Origin: Holacanthus passer
Lineage: Eukaryota; Chordata; Actinopteri; Pomacanthidae
Length of the DNA stretch: 64,000 nucleotides
Direction: 5' to 3'
Assembly: GCA_025331565.1 (NCBI GenBank)
Contig: JAFREQ010000079.1
Coordinates: 2,046,001-2,110,000, forward strand
Shown here: piece by piece, positions 49,248 to 61,686 of the stretch
Position numbering within the stretch: position 1 is the first letter of the stretch
Layout: every line of letters starts with the position of its first letter
Program-made: the position numbers and the translations under genes
The notes under the pieces: generated by a model
The model's input: only the letters and a program-made list of their open reading frames with translations
Database searches by the model: none
What the model was told of the DNA's origin: nothing

Positions 49248-52200
49248 TCAAGAGGGAGAGACGCTCTTGCTGTTGTCGCGAAAGAGAGGGGCGGGGCCTG
49301 TCCAGGCACGGTACACCAATAGCAGACTGAGCCCTAGCGCCCATGTGCGGACAGGAGACAGGAAAAAGGCCATGGGGCCGTAGGTCTCCAGGAGAAAGTA
49401 GCAGGAATGGGCCTGCCAAGTGAGCAGCAGCAGCATGAAGACGTGGACCGCCAGAGTCCGCCAGCGGCAGCCCGGCCGCAGGAAGTGGGATCGGAAGGTG
49501 TTGCCGCGGCAACGGTGGTGGAGGCTCCAGCACAGATAGGTGGTGAGGGGCATGTTGAAGAACAGGAGCTGGAAGAGAGGAAATGAGCCCGGTTAAATTT
49601 GATTAGTCCTTAAAATGAGATGAGGCTCATTAGAATCATAAGATGAAATGGTTCAATACAAATTTATGAATGGAAATATGAGACAGTGGTTTGCAACATG
49701 TTGGCTTGTGACCCCTTCAAATAAAGACATGACTTGTGAGCAGCTCAAACAAACAGTGATTTATTTCCTTGTCAGAGAGTTTAATTTGGATAACAGGCTG
49801 AACAGTTTATTCAGTTTTTTACAAGAATATTTATCTTGTGCATCAGCTATGAGAGCGGTGAGAGTGGCTGAAAGTTGCTGCAAAGCTCTTTGAACCTCAG
49901 AGCAACTGAGTCGGGCAACGATTCTCCGTGGGTTCATCACTACAAGCGACCCCCTTTAACATACCAGTAGTCATGTGACCCTCTGCTAACAAAAAAATAT
50001 TGATTATAGCTCCTTTATGTAACTGAAATTATAGTCTGTATATGTAAAATAGGACACACACAGTTTATCTGCAGAGAGTCTTGCTCATGTACAGACATTG
50101 CTGAGATGTTGATGTGTTGAAATAAATTCATCTTCTTACTTGAACGACTCCAACAACATAAGTGAGGCTGCCCTCCAGGAAGTGTCCATCGATGAACACC
50201 CCAAAGGCGAAGCAAGCACCACTGTGGCCGTCTATCAGCTCTCCTATGAACCACGGACCTGAGGCAGGATGACAAGGAAGTCTTGTAACGCAAACCAACA
50301 TTTTTACAAAGATATCTTATTTTTAAACATGTTTATTTGATCATATAGATTTGCTATTGCAAGACTATTTGGACCCACCTAAGGCTGTACACAGGTTGAA
50401 CAGCAGCAGAGAGTAGTAGAAGGTGTCCATTGTACTGACCAGATGGAGCGACATACACGCTTGAGAGGTCAATCCTGTGGATGATTAACAAAACAAAAAT
50501 GCATGAATGTATAAAAAAAGAATGATTATTGTTCTTTAAATAATTACTAAAATTAGTAGTTGCATATTTTTGTTGTGAACTCTGCACTTCAATTGCCTAC
50601 AATCTAAATTAAATTATAATGATGGATTTATTTGAAGGGGCAGTCAGTGTCAGCTCACCTCTCCCAGAAGGAACACGCATGAACCTGAAGGCCAACAGCA
50701 CCCCGACATTCAGCAGCATCATGAATATGAAGGCCACTCGGCCCAGGATGTAGTGGTCTGTGAGGAGGATGAAGGACTGCACGAAACCAAAGCTGGGAGT
50801 CAGGTCATCCTCCAGAGTAAAGTGCTGCTCCCGCACTGACGACCGGCCTGCCGAGTCCTGAAGGGCACAAAAAGAGAAGGAAGGAGCAAATGGTCAAATC
50901 TATAAATATGAGACAGAGCACATTAAATTCTGCATAAGGGAATTACTGGTAATCAATAGTGAGTAGTGCATCAAAGACAGCTGATCAACTGAATCATAAT
51001 TCACCTCAAGCAAACAAAGACACCAAATTTAATCAAGACCTATGAAATATTTAAAAGTCTCCTAACGTGCTTCACTTTAACTGGAAGACAAATGAACCCT
51101 GCACTGACCTCCACTTTAACTCTGATAGTGTGCAGTCCAGTGAGGTAGAGAGACGGATCCCACAGCAGAACATAGAGAGGACCTCCAGCAGAGTGGCCTT
51201 TCCCCAGAGGTTCCCCGTCTACGCTCACGTGCACCGCTGTGATTTGGGCCTCGGAGAAGGCCAAGATCCTACCCAGACCCACAAAAATACATAGTTTTAA
51301 TAGTGAAAATTAAAGAAAGTAATCAAACACACAACAAAACCAAAATCAAGGCAGAGGTCACTACAGTGTATTAATTATGTAATATTGATCTGATACATTA
51401 TATTATTATTAATGTATCAGAGGCACATGCTGTGGTGTGTAAGTATGTACATTACAGCCAGTGAAGGGTTTAGAGCAGCCACCTGATGTGTGTCGATCTG
51501 CGTATCCGACCCAGCGGCTCCACTCCAGGATGAAGGTACTGCGCGTCCTTGGGGTTGGTGATGAGCACTGCAGGCCACTGCTCAAACCTCAGGTCAGAGA
51601 AACTCAGCAGGTCGTGGTCAAAGGCCAGGACCCTGTACCTGGAGACAGAATGTCATTTTAATGTGTTTCACAATCATACCAGAAATATGAAAATATGATG
51701 GAAAACTGGGGACATGGTCTGGAATTATTTATTATGACAAACTATGTTCAGTACTTCCCAACGGTAAACAACAATGATAATAATGATGTAACTAATTAAA
51801 TTAACACAACCTGGATTCAGATAAGCAGCATCATTAAAAATGATTCATTAATTGAATTAAAGTTTTTGCTCAAATTGTTATTTGCCCATTTCACTAAATA
51901 TTTCCTGATCCTGTTGTTTTCCGTACCTGCGGTTGTCCATCCAGTCGCCCAGCTCCAGCTCCAGCGTACCTTGGGGATGTCGGCTGTGGAGGACGGGCAT
52001 CAGGCCGCCCAGTGTGTGCAGGTGGCCACACAGATATGCAACTGCAGATCTAAACCACATGATGTCCAAATGTAATAACACTGTCATGATATGCCAACAA
52101 CTGCTTGAAAAGAATTTATTCCTGAAATTGGCAAGGAAAGGATTCTAAAAAAGAAATCTCCCATCATGTCACATGTAACCATCACAACCATCTCTTGGAT

Positions 52201-55063
52201 TTTAAGATACATGACAAGATGAAATTAAAACCAGCTGCCAATCAAATACTGCTCACCTTTGATTGTGTGATAAAAGTTTAGCTTGCAGGTAAAAAGATTA
52301 GGCTTTTGAATGTTTGCACAATGACTGGAAAAATATGCATTTACACACCCAGTTAAAAAGACAAACTCAAAAAACAGGTTTAGCTTCTATCAGCCAGTAT
52401 TTTCTTACCTCATCACGTCCCTGACTCCTGGAGAAGGGGAGACGACGGTTGATGTGGTGTAGTGGCCAAACCAGATCGACTGGTTGCTTTTCAGACTCTC
52501 AGCTCTGAACGTGTCCAGCAAGTCCATTTGAGTCTGTTATAAATGGAGGAAGAACATTATAAGTATATGTTCCATTACAGTCATTATCCACAGTGCGTGA
52601 GTGCTTTATTTATTCCTTTGGAGACAGAAGATGACTGAATGAACAGCACGGTTTGCCATTTTAAGTATAAGGATTCTGTTTACTATCCAATGGTCACATT
52701 TCCTTATAGAGGAATACAACCTTAAATCATATATGTCTCCTCCATATATAACAAATCCAAGCATAATAACAGAACCAATTCTCTGCTTTCTGAAGTCCAA
52801 ATGTTTATGCTGTGCTCTACCTGGTTGAGAATCCCAAAGAAATTGTACGGCCTCTTGGGTCCTGGCGTCAGAGTGGCGTCCGCACAGACAAAGGAGTAGT
52901 TGCCAAAGGGGGTTTTGTGAACGTAGTGGAAAGAGCCGACTTTCTGATTAGCCGAGTATTTCCTAGAGAAAATCAAAAAGTGAGCAACAAGATACTGTGG
53001 TCTGGGATGGGGCCAGCAGCTCCAATCCTGATGGAGTCCTGAGATAATTGAATGCATTATAAATAAATAAATTAGGCTTGTATAGGAGACAGATTTTGTC
53101 TTGCAGAGGATGACCGCAACACTAAGAATATCAGGGTGATAAAAGATCAATCGCTATTAACAGAAGCAGCAATGTCACATAAAACATGATTTGTGTCAAA
53201 AATACAAGAGGAGTGTGTTCGTGTAGATTCTGCTTCTATTTTGGTCCTCAGGAAGCTCAGACAGCTTGGATTATTGTCAATAAGTAGGTCTGCAACTACT
53301 CATGTTTCAGAGGCACTGAAGTTACTATGCGCTCTGATCGACTTCACACTCAGCTCCCTAATATAAGACATGCAGCATTAGACTCAGTAAATCAGGCATT
53401 TACTGTAGAGCATTGAGCATTTCATACTGACCGGTAATAATTGTTGATGCTGTCCAATGATATAATATTGAAGGCATCTGTCAGGAGAAATGAAAAGTGA
53501 GACTTGGCAGAAGATAAACCATAAAAGATGTCAACAACAAAATGACAGCTTAAAGATTTACGTTTATGAAGAACACATATTTCATGCAGAAATCAAATTT
53601 TCTCATGTTACACACAGCACATGAACAACTGCGATCAATAACAGCACAATCGCTGTCAGAGATCTAAAGATCCAATAACTAGCTTTCTTTCTTCTGACAG
53701 TTACAAAGTCATGGTATCTTGTTTCACATCTAATAGCCCGCAATCCAATAACCGAGGGGAAAGAAGCATTGAAGACAGGGGGCAGGATGCACCACAGTTA
53801 ATGGATTCTTTAGACAATCTTAACTGCACACTCCCTTCTCTGGGATCGTTTCAATTCAACCAGCGAGTTTAAAGAGAACAAAGTGGTGCGGTTAATCACC
53901 ATGATTTCCACGGATGTCTATCCACCTCGTGCGCTCCATCACGCGGGACCTCTTCAGGATGTTGTGGTAGGCCTGCCACTCCACCTCGTGCTGGAGGGAA
54001 CCCACCTTACTCTCTGTTTTAGCATCAGTCAGATCCCCTGTGGAGTGGAAGATACACAGTATTTTAGATCTTATTGTATCTGTAGTTGTGTCGTTCTTTT
54101 ATCTTATTGTTAGTTAGATTAGTTGAGTTTTCTATTTATAATTGCGGTTTGATATGTGTGAATGCACTGCCAGGATTGCTACTCAATTTTGTTGACGGCT
54201 GAGAAACAACATCTGGGAAGAAGCATATGTTTCTGTACTGCATTAACATGAGGGCCACACCCAGTCGCCCTCATTACAATACAAGGACTTTACAAATGCT
54301 TTAAACTGGTTAATGATGGGGAACTGACTGTACCTGTTGCAAGCACCAGAGCCGGCTTGACCACTTCAATGGTGTCGGTGCAGAACTTTTCAAAATCTGG
54401 AATGCGTCTTGGGTCATGAAACCGGCTGATGTGAATGTCGGACACCTTGAAGCAGACATAAAAACAGAATCAGGAATAATAAAGAGGATAATAATAGATT
54501 GTTATTATTAGAAAACTAAAAGATTATAAATGGTGTTAGATGTATCTTTTGTCCAGCCTTTTTAAACACAGCAGCATCAGAGTGGTTGAACACAAAAGGT
54601 GCAAAGTCTGACTGCAACTTACTGTGTTGCTGAACCACCTTTTTACCTGACAATGACACACTTCTGTGGTCAGTGACCCCTTTCTGTCAATCATTCAGAG
54701 AGAGATCAGCACGGCTAGCTGCCTATAACAACACTGCAAAGCTAAAAGCACATATTATGATCATGCTAAATATAACTAAGAGGGTAAGATTACAAACGGA
54801 AACACCGGTTGATTTTAGTGAGCATCATTGTGTGTGCAAGCTAGCTAGCAAAAGAGGATCAAGCCCACCTGTATAAACCAGAATATGTTGTTCAACTCGC
54901 CGCCGGGAAATGGTGGAGAACTGCCCTTAGATCCATCTCCATCAGTGGGGTGCTGGACGCTCCGTTTCGGATGCCAAGCCGTGTCGTAGCTGTCCAGCAC
55001 CCAGGAGGTGATGCACGCCAGGGCCAGTCCGAGGATCACCAGAGCTCCGAACAGCCTCAGCAT
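49248..55063 (-). CDS. tmem62: Transmembrane protein 62, metallophosphoesterase-like
   Basis: Thirteen exons splice on the minus strand: 55063-54869, 54445-54334, 54037-53900, 53477-53432, 52962-52821, 52533-52409, 52049-51927, 51638-51483, 51268-51109, 50857-50659, 50474-50379, 50258-50140 and 49568-49248. They give 643 residues, the same length as I recall for human TMEM62. A hydrophobic anchor lies at about 4-22. The calcineurin-like phosphoesterase domain keeps all metal-ligand motifs: D68-x-H70, G103-D104-x-x-D107, G146-N-H-D149, H235 in WFGH, and G261-H-L-H264. A beta-rich domain follows, then about five predicted membrane segments in the last 210 residues. The substrate is not established. 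The topology suggests an endomembrane or surface enzyme with a lumenal or external catalytic domain. The start has an A at -3. One exon (53432-53477) is only 46 bases. Confidence 0.94.
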
Positions 55064-55199
55064 CCTCCTGTAGTGGCGAGAGAGGGGGGGCTAGCTGCCG
55101 CCGTCTGTCCCAGCAGGGAAAAACTAGCTACTGGTGGAAACAGCTGAGGGCACGAATCACACTAACATGAACTACAGATGCAGTGAAAGCATTGAGCTA

Positions 55200-55480
55200 C
55201 ATGGCTAAGATCTCAGACCGTTTCTGTCGCTGCCATCGCGGCCGCCGTAGATGCATCGATGCGCCGGATTCATTCACGGATCCGCTCAGCTGCCCTCGGA
55301 GGCGGAGGAGGAGGCTCGGCAGGTTAGCTTAGCTGCCTACCAGCTACCAACACGGAACACTGACCGGTTGGATCGGGAAACATCATCAGCAGATGAGAGG
55401 AAGTGTGCGAAGAAAGGAACGCCCACTCTGACATTGTCTTCCGGTACCGCAATCCCAGCTGTTATCGCGAGAAATCTCGG
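55200..55480 (-). promoter_or_regulatory. tmem62: CpG-rich promoter of tmem62
   Basis: This CpG-enriched segment lies directly upstream of the tmem62 start codon. It contains a CCGGAAG ETS site on the minus strand (55438-55444) and a TATCGCGAGA element (55463-55472), one base from the TCTCGCGAGA promoter motif. No TATA box is apparent. Together these suggest a broadly expressed TATA-less promoter. The exact start is not fixed. Confidence 0.55.
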
Positions 55481-56280
55481 GAACAATAAACTCATCCTGA
55501 GAAAAATTTTGTTTAGATTTAGAGTTAGATTTTTGAAATCATTACTATATTTATTGTTATTGCATATAGATAATTATTAACTACTAATTATTAACCAATC
55601 AAACCGTTACCTAGTCACATGAATTTATTTATTTTATTTGTAAGGGACCTTGTATAATATTAGACATAGATATTACCAAACTAAATCAAGGCGAGGAAAG
55701 TTTGTTGTATATTATGCACTTTTCAACAGCAAGGTAATTTAAAGTAAAATACATTAAGTCAAGATGTCAATATGAATAGCAACATGAAAATATATGTAAA
55801 CAAGATTTAAAGTAAGTAAGATAAAAATGAAAGATAACAATATATAATAATTCATAATAAATTCAGATAAGTGGTGCATACACAGGACAATGATGGTACC
55901 ATTGTAATACACTGTAGTTGACTTTGTGTATATTATAATAGAATCAGCTGTGCATGGAATATATATATGACGTTATATGATAATAAAAACAAAAAGATAA
56001 AGATTAAACCACATGAACATGTTTATAGAAATAAAAGTTGACTAAAAATATATGACTTAATTATGTATGTGAAAATGTATGAACGTTTTTTTTCACATTT
56101 TAATAATTGATCTACAAGTTATGTCAATATCTTTTAAATAGCCAACTGCAATTCATATAATAACCACAGTTCATTTTAGTTTGAAGATATGAAGTTAACC
56201 GAGTCTACTTGCAAATTGGAGGATTGTTGTTTTTACTGACGTGTAGCCCATCAGTCGCATACATCATCTTTGGCTGAATG

Positions 56281-56293
56281 GCGCCCCCTAGCG
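56281..56293 (-). promoter_or_regulatory. CTCF-like site, minus orientation
   Basis: On the minus strand the bases read CGCTAGGGGGCGC. This matches the CTAGGGGGCGC half of the CTCF consensus, with mismatches in the leading CCA. Occupancy is unknown. Confidence 0.35.
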
Positions 56294-56953
56294 ATCTCTA
56301 TGAAAAAGTTTTTATTTCTATGGCCGCGTTCCAAACTAATTAGACTGTTTCCTCAAACACTCCTGAGAATTTCAGGATATTGCACATGTGTGTATAAAGC
56401 AAGAAGAATGACAAGATTCAGAGAAGGAGAGGAGGACAGTAATTCAGTGTGTTTGACTTTTGCACTAAAAATATTTAACACAACACACTGTTAACAACCA
56501 AATTTGAACAGTCCTAAAATGTATTATGGTTATTATATTAATTGCAGTCTGCTGTTTTAAAGAAATATTGAAATAACCTATGAGCATGTCAGAAAATGTG
56601 GGAAGAAAAAATATTATGGAGAAGAGTTCAAAAAAGGGGAGGACAATTAATAATTAAGGAAATAAAAGTGAACGAGATCAAAGCAGAAAAGAGCAAAGAA
56701 AGGAAGAAATGGAGCTGATCAACACATCTGCATGGACAAGAAAATGGTTTTTGTCATTTATTGCAATGCTTGCAAATTGTGCAGTTGAACAAGAGGGGAA
56801 GTCAAAAAGGATTAAAATAGAGATTTCTGAACATTGTGGACATAGAAGATCTCTAGATGCTTCACTGAGGGAACTTGGATCTGAATTGTAGGATGGACAT
56901 TGTGATGAATGGGATCACTTTGTAAATTGTTTTCACTGTTATGCTGTTATAAT

Positions 56954-56967
56954 CCAGCAGGTGGCGG
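56954..56967 (+). promoter_or_regulatory. CTCF-consensus site, plus orientation
   Basis: CCAGCAGGTGGCGG fits the CTCF core at every scored position. It lies about 200 bases before the ttbk2 CpG island and points toward ttbk2. It may also be part of a dispersed repeat. Confidence 0.4.
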
Positions 56968-57129
56968 TAATGCAGCTCAAATGGATGCCAGCAGACATAA
57001 AACTCAACAAAAGAAGAAAGATATAGTAGTGTAGTTATTTTTTATCCTCACTTTATTTACATAAATCATAAATTTTATAATGTGAGACAAAATCTTACTG
57101 ACAAAAAAAGCAAACGATAAACACCGAAA

Positions 57130-57498
57130 CGCTGATTTGGTGAACGCGAACGCGCTTTAAAGGGCCCCGGGCGCGCGCTCCCGAGCTGTTGCGAGGGGCG
57201 ATGTGAGCGGGGCCGCGCACGCACGACGGGCTGCTGCTCATCGTCACGTCGGCGGATCCGCAGCGGCCCGAGCAGAAGATGCTGATGTGACGGACAGAAG
57301 GAGAAAAGGAGACGATCTCATTCAGACATAAAAACCCGCCTCGGTTCATTTATTCCTAACCCGAACGAAGCCTCCATCTTTTTCCTCATGGCCCCTTCGC
57401 TCGCGGTGGGATTCAGCTCCACGCCTCCAAACGTAGAGGATCTCCTGTAACCACACCCGGATCTGCTTCGGATCAAGGACTGGCAGCAAAGACCCGAG
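57130..57498 (+). promoter_or_regulatory. ttbk2: CpG island promoter and likely non-coding first exon of ttbk2
   Basis: GC content and CpG density rise sharply here. A strong donor follows: CCCGAG, then GTGAGGATCC at 57499. An exon ending at 57498 would be spliced over about 4 kb to the coding exon ending at 61755. No in-frame coding sequence is required in this exon. Overlapping open frames on both strands are GC artefacts. Confidence 0.55.
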
Positions 57499-57970
57499 GT
57501 GAGGATCCGGAATGAGGAGGCCGTGCGATGCTTCCTCTGCTCTGCTGCATGCGTTCAGTTTGTCCTGCTGCGTGTTGACAGTGAAAGCTCCCGCACAGAT
57601 GAGCCGAGCTGTGCGTGGCCTGTGAGTCAGTCTGCTGTGGCAACCAGCTCACCATGCAACAGCACAGCCACAGTCAGTCCACTGCAGGGAGGTTAGGGGG
57701 GGGTTTAATTTTGCAGACCAGCATGATGATGGCTGACATGGAAAATGCATTGTGACATTGCTGCAGCCACTGAAAACAACTCAGCATTTGGGTTTGTTTT
57801 ATTGCATCTGCCCAGCTGTTTTGCACAAATGGATCTTTAGTCTGAGCAAAACATTGCTGCTCTTTAGGTGAATGCATGCCACAGTGTACCTGGAGTATGG
57901 GTGTTTCTGCTGTCAGGTGTGTGCACATGTAGCTGCAGTTTGTAGAGTCAGAACATGTGGGCAGGAAAAT

Positions 57971-57996
57971 CATTATTATTATTATTATTATTATTG
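57971..57996. repeat. (ATT)n microsatellite
   Basis: About eight ATT units lie in the probable first intron of ttbk2. Confidence 0.9.
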
Positions 57997-58324
57997 ATCA
58001 GAAAATCTGCATGGACTACAATTGATTTTTGGCATTTATTGCAATGGTTATAAACTGTGCAGAACCTTGTGGACATATCCAAAGAAGAAGAAGAAGAAGG
58101 GAAAGATTTGCACCAACTCATTCAGGTCTTGGTTGTAGGATGGACATTATGGTAAAAAACTCACTAGAGGTATTTATGTTTGTTTTATTGCATTTGCACA
58201 AATGGCTCTTAAGTCATTATCCAAAACAGGTAGCGTTCTTCAGAAGAAAGCATCCTTGATAGTAGAAGCTTCACTAGAAGAATTCTGCCTTATAAACACA
58301 CACTAGAGTCTCATCCTTCAGAGT

Positions 58325-58610
58325 ATCTTCAGGCTGGATCTGTTGCCATGCTTAGTTGACATTTTAACCTTTGACTTCTCATCAGGTCGTTTGCCCAAGA
58401 CATGGTTTTATTTGCCTGACTGGATCTGTTGCATCCGTGCTGGTCCAGATGAAATATTTAATTTGACTAGACGCTCATGATCCTCAGAGGATGAATCCCA
58501 ATGACATTGCAAACCCTTGACTTTTCATCTTGTGCCACTATCAGGTCATTTGCTCTATGCTTTGTTTTAATTGCTGGACTGGATCAGTTGTATCCATGCT
58601 GAGACTTTAG
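58325..58610. repeat. Internally duplicated interspersed repeat (family C-like)
   Basis: The block GACTGGATCTGTTGCATCC-GTGCTG at about 58418-58443 recurs as GACTGGATCAGTTGTATCC-ATGCTG at about 58577-58602. The preceding block, with 'ttgactt..catc..tcaggtc.tttgc', is also repeated. The segment 'cctcagaggatgaatccc' resembles the dispersed family seen at 13.7-14.1 kb. Confidence 0.6.
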
Positions 58611-60004
58611 AGGAACCAAACTGTGGCTCCCCTCTGGGCCTTGTCCCACACACAAAGTTGTCAGACCAGACCCAGATATGATCCGGGAGCAGCCCGACAA
58701 CTTGCTGTCTCACCACTGAGCCACATTCAGATTAGACAGGACATTTAGCAGATGTTTGATTTTGAAGTTTTTGCCCAGTTACTCTCACTTGAGCCATTTT
58801 TTTTATTGCATATGCATGAGTTTATTTGCTTTTGTCATTATTTACTGAGCAAACATCTCCAGAATTTAGTTTTAAGTGGAGGTGCAGGAGGAATCCTCTG
58901 GTGCGGGATCGCTCATTGACTGATTTCACAGTGCTTTATGTAGCAGTAAACTTGCAGCTTCCAGCAGACCCAAAGGGCAGAGGCGACGACGAGCTGCAGT
59001 CAGCAGATGAAAATGGCACTGCACCATCGTTTGCCATAGAGATGCGGGGGTCAGGAAGCGTGATTCACGTTGAGACAAGAGCTAGCTGTCGTAGATAATA
59101 TTTGGTCCAAGGTCCTTTTTTTCCTCCCTTCATTGATGGTGTTTGATATGAAGGAAGGAGGAGGAGGAGGAGCAGAGCCGTGCTTCTGTGTGAGGTGTGA
59201 GATTAGTCACAGCGTGAGTTTTGTGGATAGGTGTGTGCACTTATGCAGTATGTGTGCGAGCTTGTGTTCGAGTGCATGTGTGTTGGAGAAGTGGCTTAAG
59301 CTTGTTATATGAGCCGAATTTCAGATAGTATCTAATATCTTTCCTGCTATTCTCACACACTTGGGCTGTTTTTGAGGGATGAAAAAAAGGTACAAGATGG
59401 TTTAGATTCATCCAGACTCTTGACCTTACTGTAACATGTAACAGAGACCTCCTGAAACATCCGTCTTTTCTTCTACAGCTTCCAGTTTTCTGTCTGACGC
59501 TTCTGTTTCTGTCAGGTGTAAAAGTGACAAGTCTCTCCTGTGATGAATTTTGAACAAATGATTTACTCTTTCAGAGAGGATGTCTCATGCTCGGCAGCTC
59601 GGATGTGACAGAAAAAGTATTTGTTCCCCTCAAAGGAGGAAAACACTGGAACGCGGGGTGACCTTGAAGTTGTGACACAGCACTCGCAGCAGAGGTTATT
59701 TAATCAGTGTTTACAGTGACTCTCTCTCATCCCTCAGGGTTGAAAGGGTTTTGCACAGCACGCTTCTTCTGTGGTTTTGATGGCGTTCTCTGTGATTTTG
59801 CATCATCACCAATTAGCATAATATCAAGAATGTGATGTTTTTACGAGACAGCTTTCACTCGCTTTCTCTGTTTCTACAAAGATTTGAAGATGCTGAGGGA
59901 AATACAGATTTTAGTGCCTGATATCGAGATAAGTTGTTGCCAAAAAGACACTTTTATAAGACTTTGGTTCAGTTTGGGCCAGTGTGACCGTTTCCACTGA
60001 GTCC

Positions 60005-60130
60005 AGCTGAAATGATAAGACAGAGAATTAATTAACTATTTTGATAATTGTTTCGTCTTTTTTCATGCAAGGTCATTTCACTGTTTCAGCTCATCAAATG
60101 TGATTATAAGTATTAATAATCTGCTATGTG
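60005..60130. repeat. Family B repeat fragment
   Basis: The sequences 'agctgaaatgataagacagagaattaattaactattttgataatt' and 'tttcagctcatcaaatgtgattat' resemble the arms of family B (GATTAATT...GATAATT with CTCAAATGTGA). The fragment is degraded and the core is missing. Confidence 0.5.
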
Positions 60131-60159
60131 ATGATAATGATATAATATACAATCACAGG

Positions 60160-60331
60160 CAACATTTTCCTGCATTGAGTACTTTTACTTTTAATACTTA
60201 AAGTACATTTTCTGATAATACTTCCATACTTAACATTTTGAATGCAGGACTTTTACTTAGAGTATTTCCACAGTGTGGTATTCATACTTTTACTTAAGTA
60301 AAGGGTCTGACTACTTCTTCCACCATGCTTG
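60160..60331 (-). mobile_element. Degenerate hAT-like MITE fragment (family A, copy 3)
   Basis: The segments ACTTTTACTTTTAATACTT, 'tttgaatgcaggacttttactt', CACAGTGTGGTATT and 'acttaagtaaagg' are followed by a CTTCTTCCACCATG terminus at about 60326. Copies 1 and 2 carry other parts of the same element. The terminus has lost a base compared with the CCACCACTG end of copy 2. Confidence 0.65.
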
Positions 60332-61686
60332 TAATTTCACAGTTATCTAGTCTAACCACGCTTTGCCCTCCTCCATCTCCCAGCCTCATCCCGATGCATG
60401 ATGGGATTGATTGCCTCCTTGATGTCGGGATCATGCCCTGTAACCAAATGGTGTTTTGAAGGCTCGTTGCATAACCGTAGATGCCTGCGCGCCGTGTGCA
60501 GAATGATGAATCGAAGTCGGGCTTGCTTTGAGCGTTTGAAGCCAGACTAAAGGAAGTTACCAGCGTGCTCTCCTGAGGAATGCTTATCTATGGCATGGAT
60601 GATAATACAGGAGGAGAGACACAGCTTATTCAGTACAGACGGCCTGCTTTTAATGTAAAGGAAGCTACATGACAATACATGTACTTGTACCACCTTTCTA
60701 ATTTTAGTCAACCTTTATGAAGGTCATGTAACCAATGGCTTCTTTACTAGTAGTTTACTATGCTTTATAAATCAGTTACAAGCCATAATTGAGAACAGAA
60801 ATTACACCAGCAGGACAGTTGCCTTTTTAGTTCTTTCATTTGTTCACTTTCTAGAAAAACCTGCAACAACTTATTTATGTGTATAACTGCAGTCTTGATG
60901 CAACCATCAAATATTAATGTAATAACAGTCTATTTCTACCAAATAGAAAGGGTTTTTTTTTACAGTCTTGCAACCCAAATGTTGTTTTTATTAATTCCTT
61001 ATAACTGGTCTTTAAGGCATCAGTAAATAATTTTTTGAACATTAATAAAGCCTTTGGTTTGTGAGCCAACTTACACTCCTTTTGTCTGAAAGTGTTACCA
61101 GTTTATCTTGAAGCATCAGATACATGAAACCACATTTTGTCTGCCATTTCTAGTCATTCTTACGCAAAAATATACAGATTAAATCTCATTAAGTCTCATT
61201 ATATCTGACGAGACTTATAGCACTTTCTTCATAAGACCTGCTCCTTGGCTGTCATACACACAAGATAAATGGCTGGGAAAAATGATCCTGTTTTGTAATT
61301 TAAGATGCAGGACTTTTGCCTGTGAGTTGGTGGGGTGAGTTTGTCTAGAAAGACAGCTGCTGGCAGCAGCTGTGGCAGCTGCAGTGATGGTCGAGTATCA
61401 GAAAGCTCCAGCCATTAAGCCGGGGGTTTAACTTTGTCTCTCAACTCGGGAGACATTCACATGAAGTTCAGCCTAAAAACGCAGGCCCTTTGCATATTTG
61501 AAACTCAAGATGCCGAAGCTTGTGATTGTGATCTGATATCTTTGATATTTATTCCTCAGCCTCTGACAGTTTTGTGTCTGTTGGGTTTCTATAGGGTTCT
61601 CCATCAAGGCCCAAATGCCCGGCCCAGTGTGAGGCTGCTGGTCTCAGGGGAAGCAGTGAGGACAGCGTCCCTGGTCCACAGACGGG

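Larger units (their letters stand above)
55490..57100. other. AT-rich gap between the tmem62 and ttbk2 promoters
   Basis: No gene is readable in this AT-rich stretch. It holds two CTCF-like sites in opposite orientations, at 56281-56293 (minus) and 56954-56967 (plus). The second lies in a CCAGCAGGTGGCGG context that also occurs inside fish repeats. A short 60-residue open frame at 56709-56891 has no recognisable product. Confidence 0.55.
57499..61559. other. ttbk2: Probable first intron of ttbk2
   Basis: No coding sequence can be supported. Contents: an ATT microsatellite (57971-57996), a GAA tract (58084-58100), an internally duplicated repeat (58325-58610), a GC-richer patch at 58960-59090, a family B fragment at 60005-60130 and a family A fragment at 60160-60331. 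A candidate acceptor with a good pyrimidine tract ends at 61559, and a second AG lies at 61593-61594. Confidence 0.5.

Noticed and set aside
54673..55063. TAG-CTAGC-rich stretch and plus-strand frames opposite tmem62 exon 1
   Set aside because: These are antisense shadows of the tmem62 first exon and its flanking intron.
60390..60410. GATGCATGATGGGATTG as a ZNF143 site
   Set aside because: The core differs from TACCCACAATGCA at several positions and the site is not in a GC-rich or promoter-like setting.
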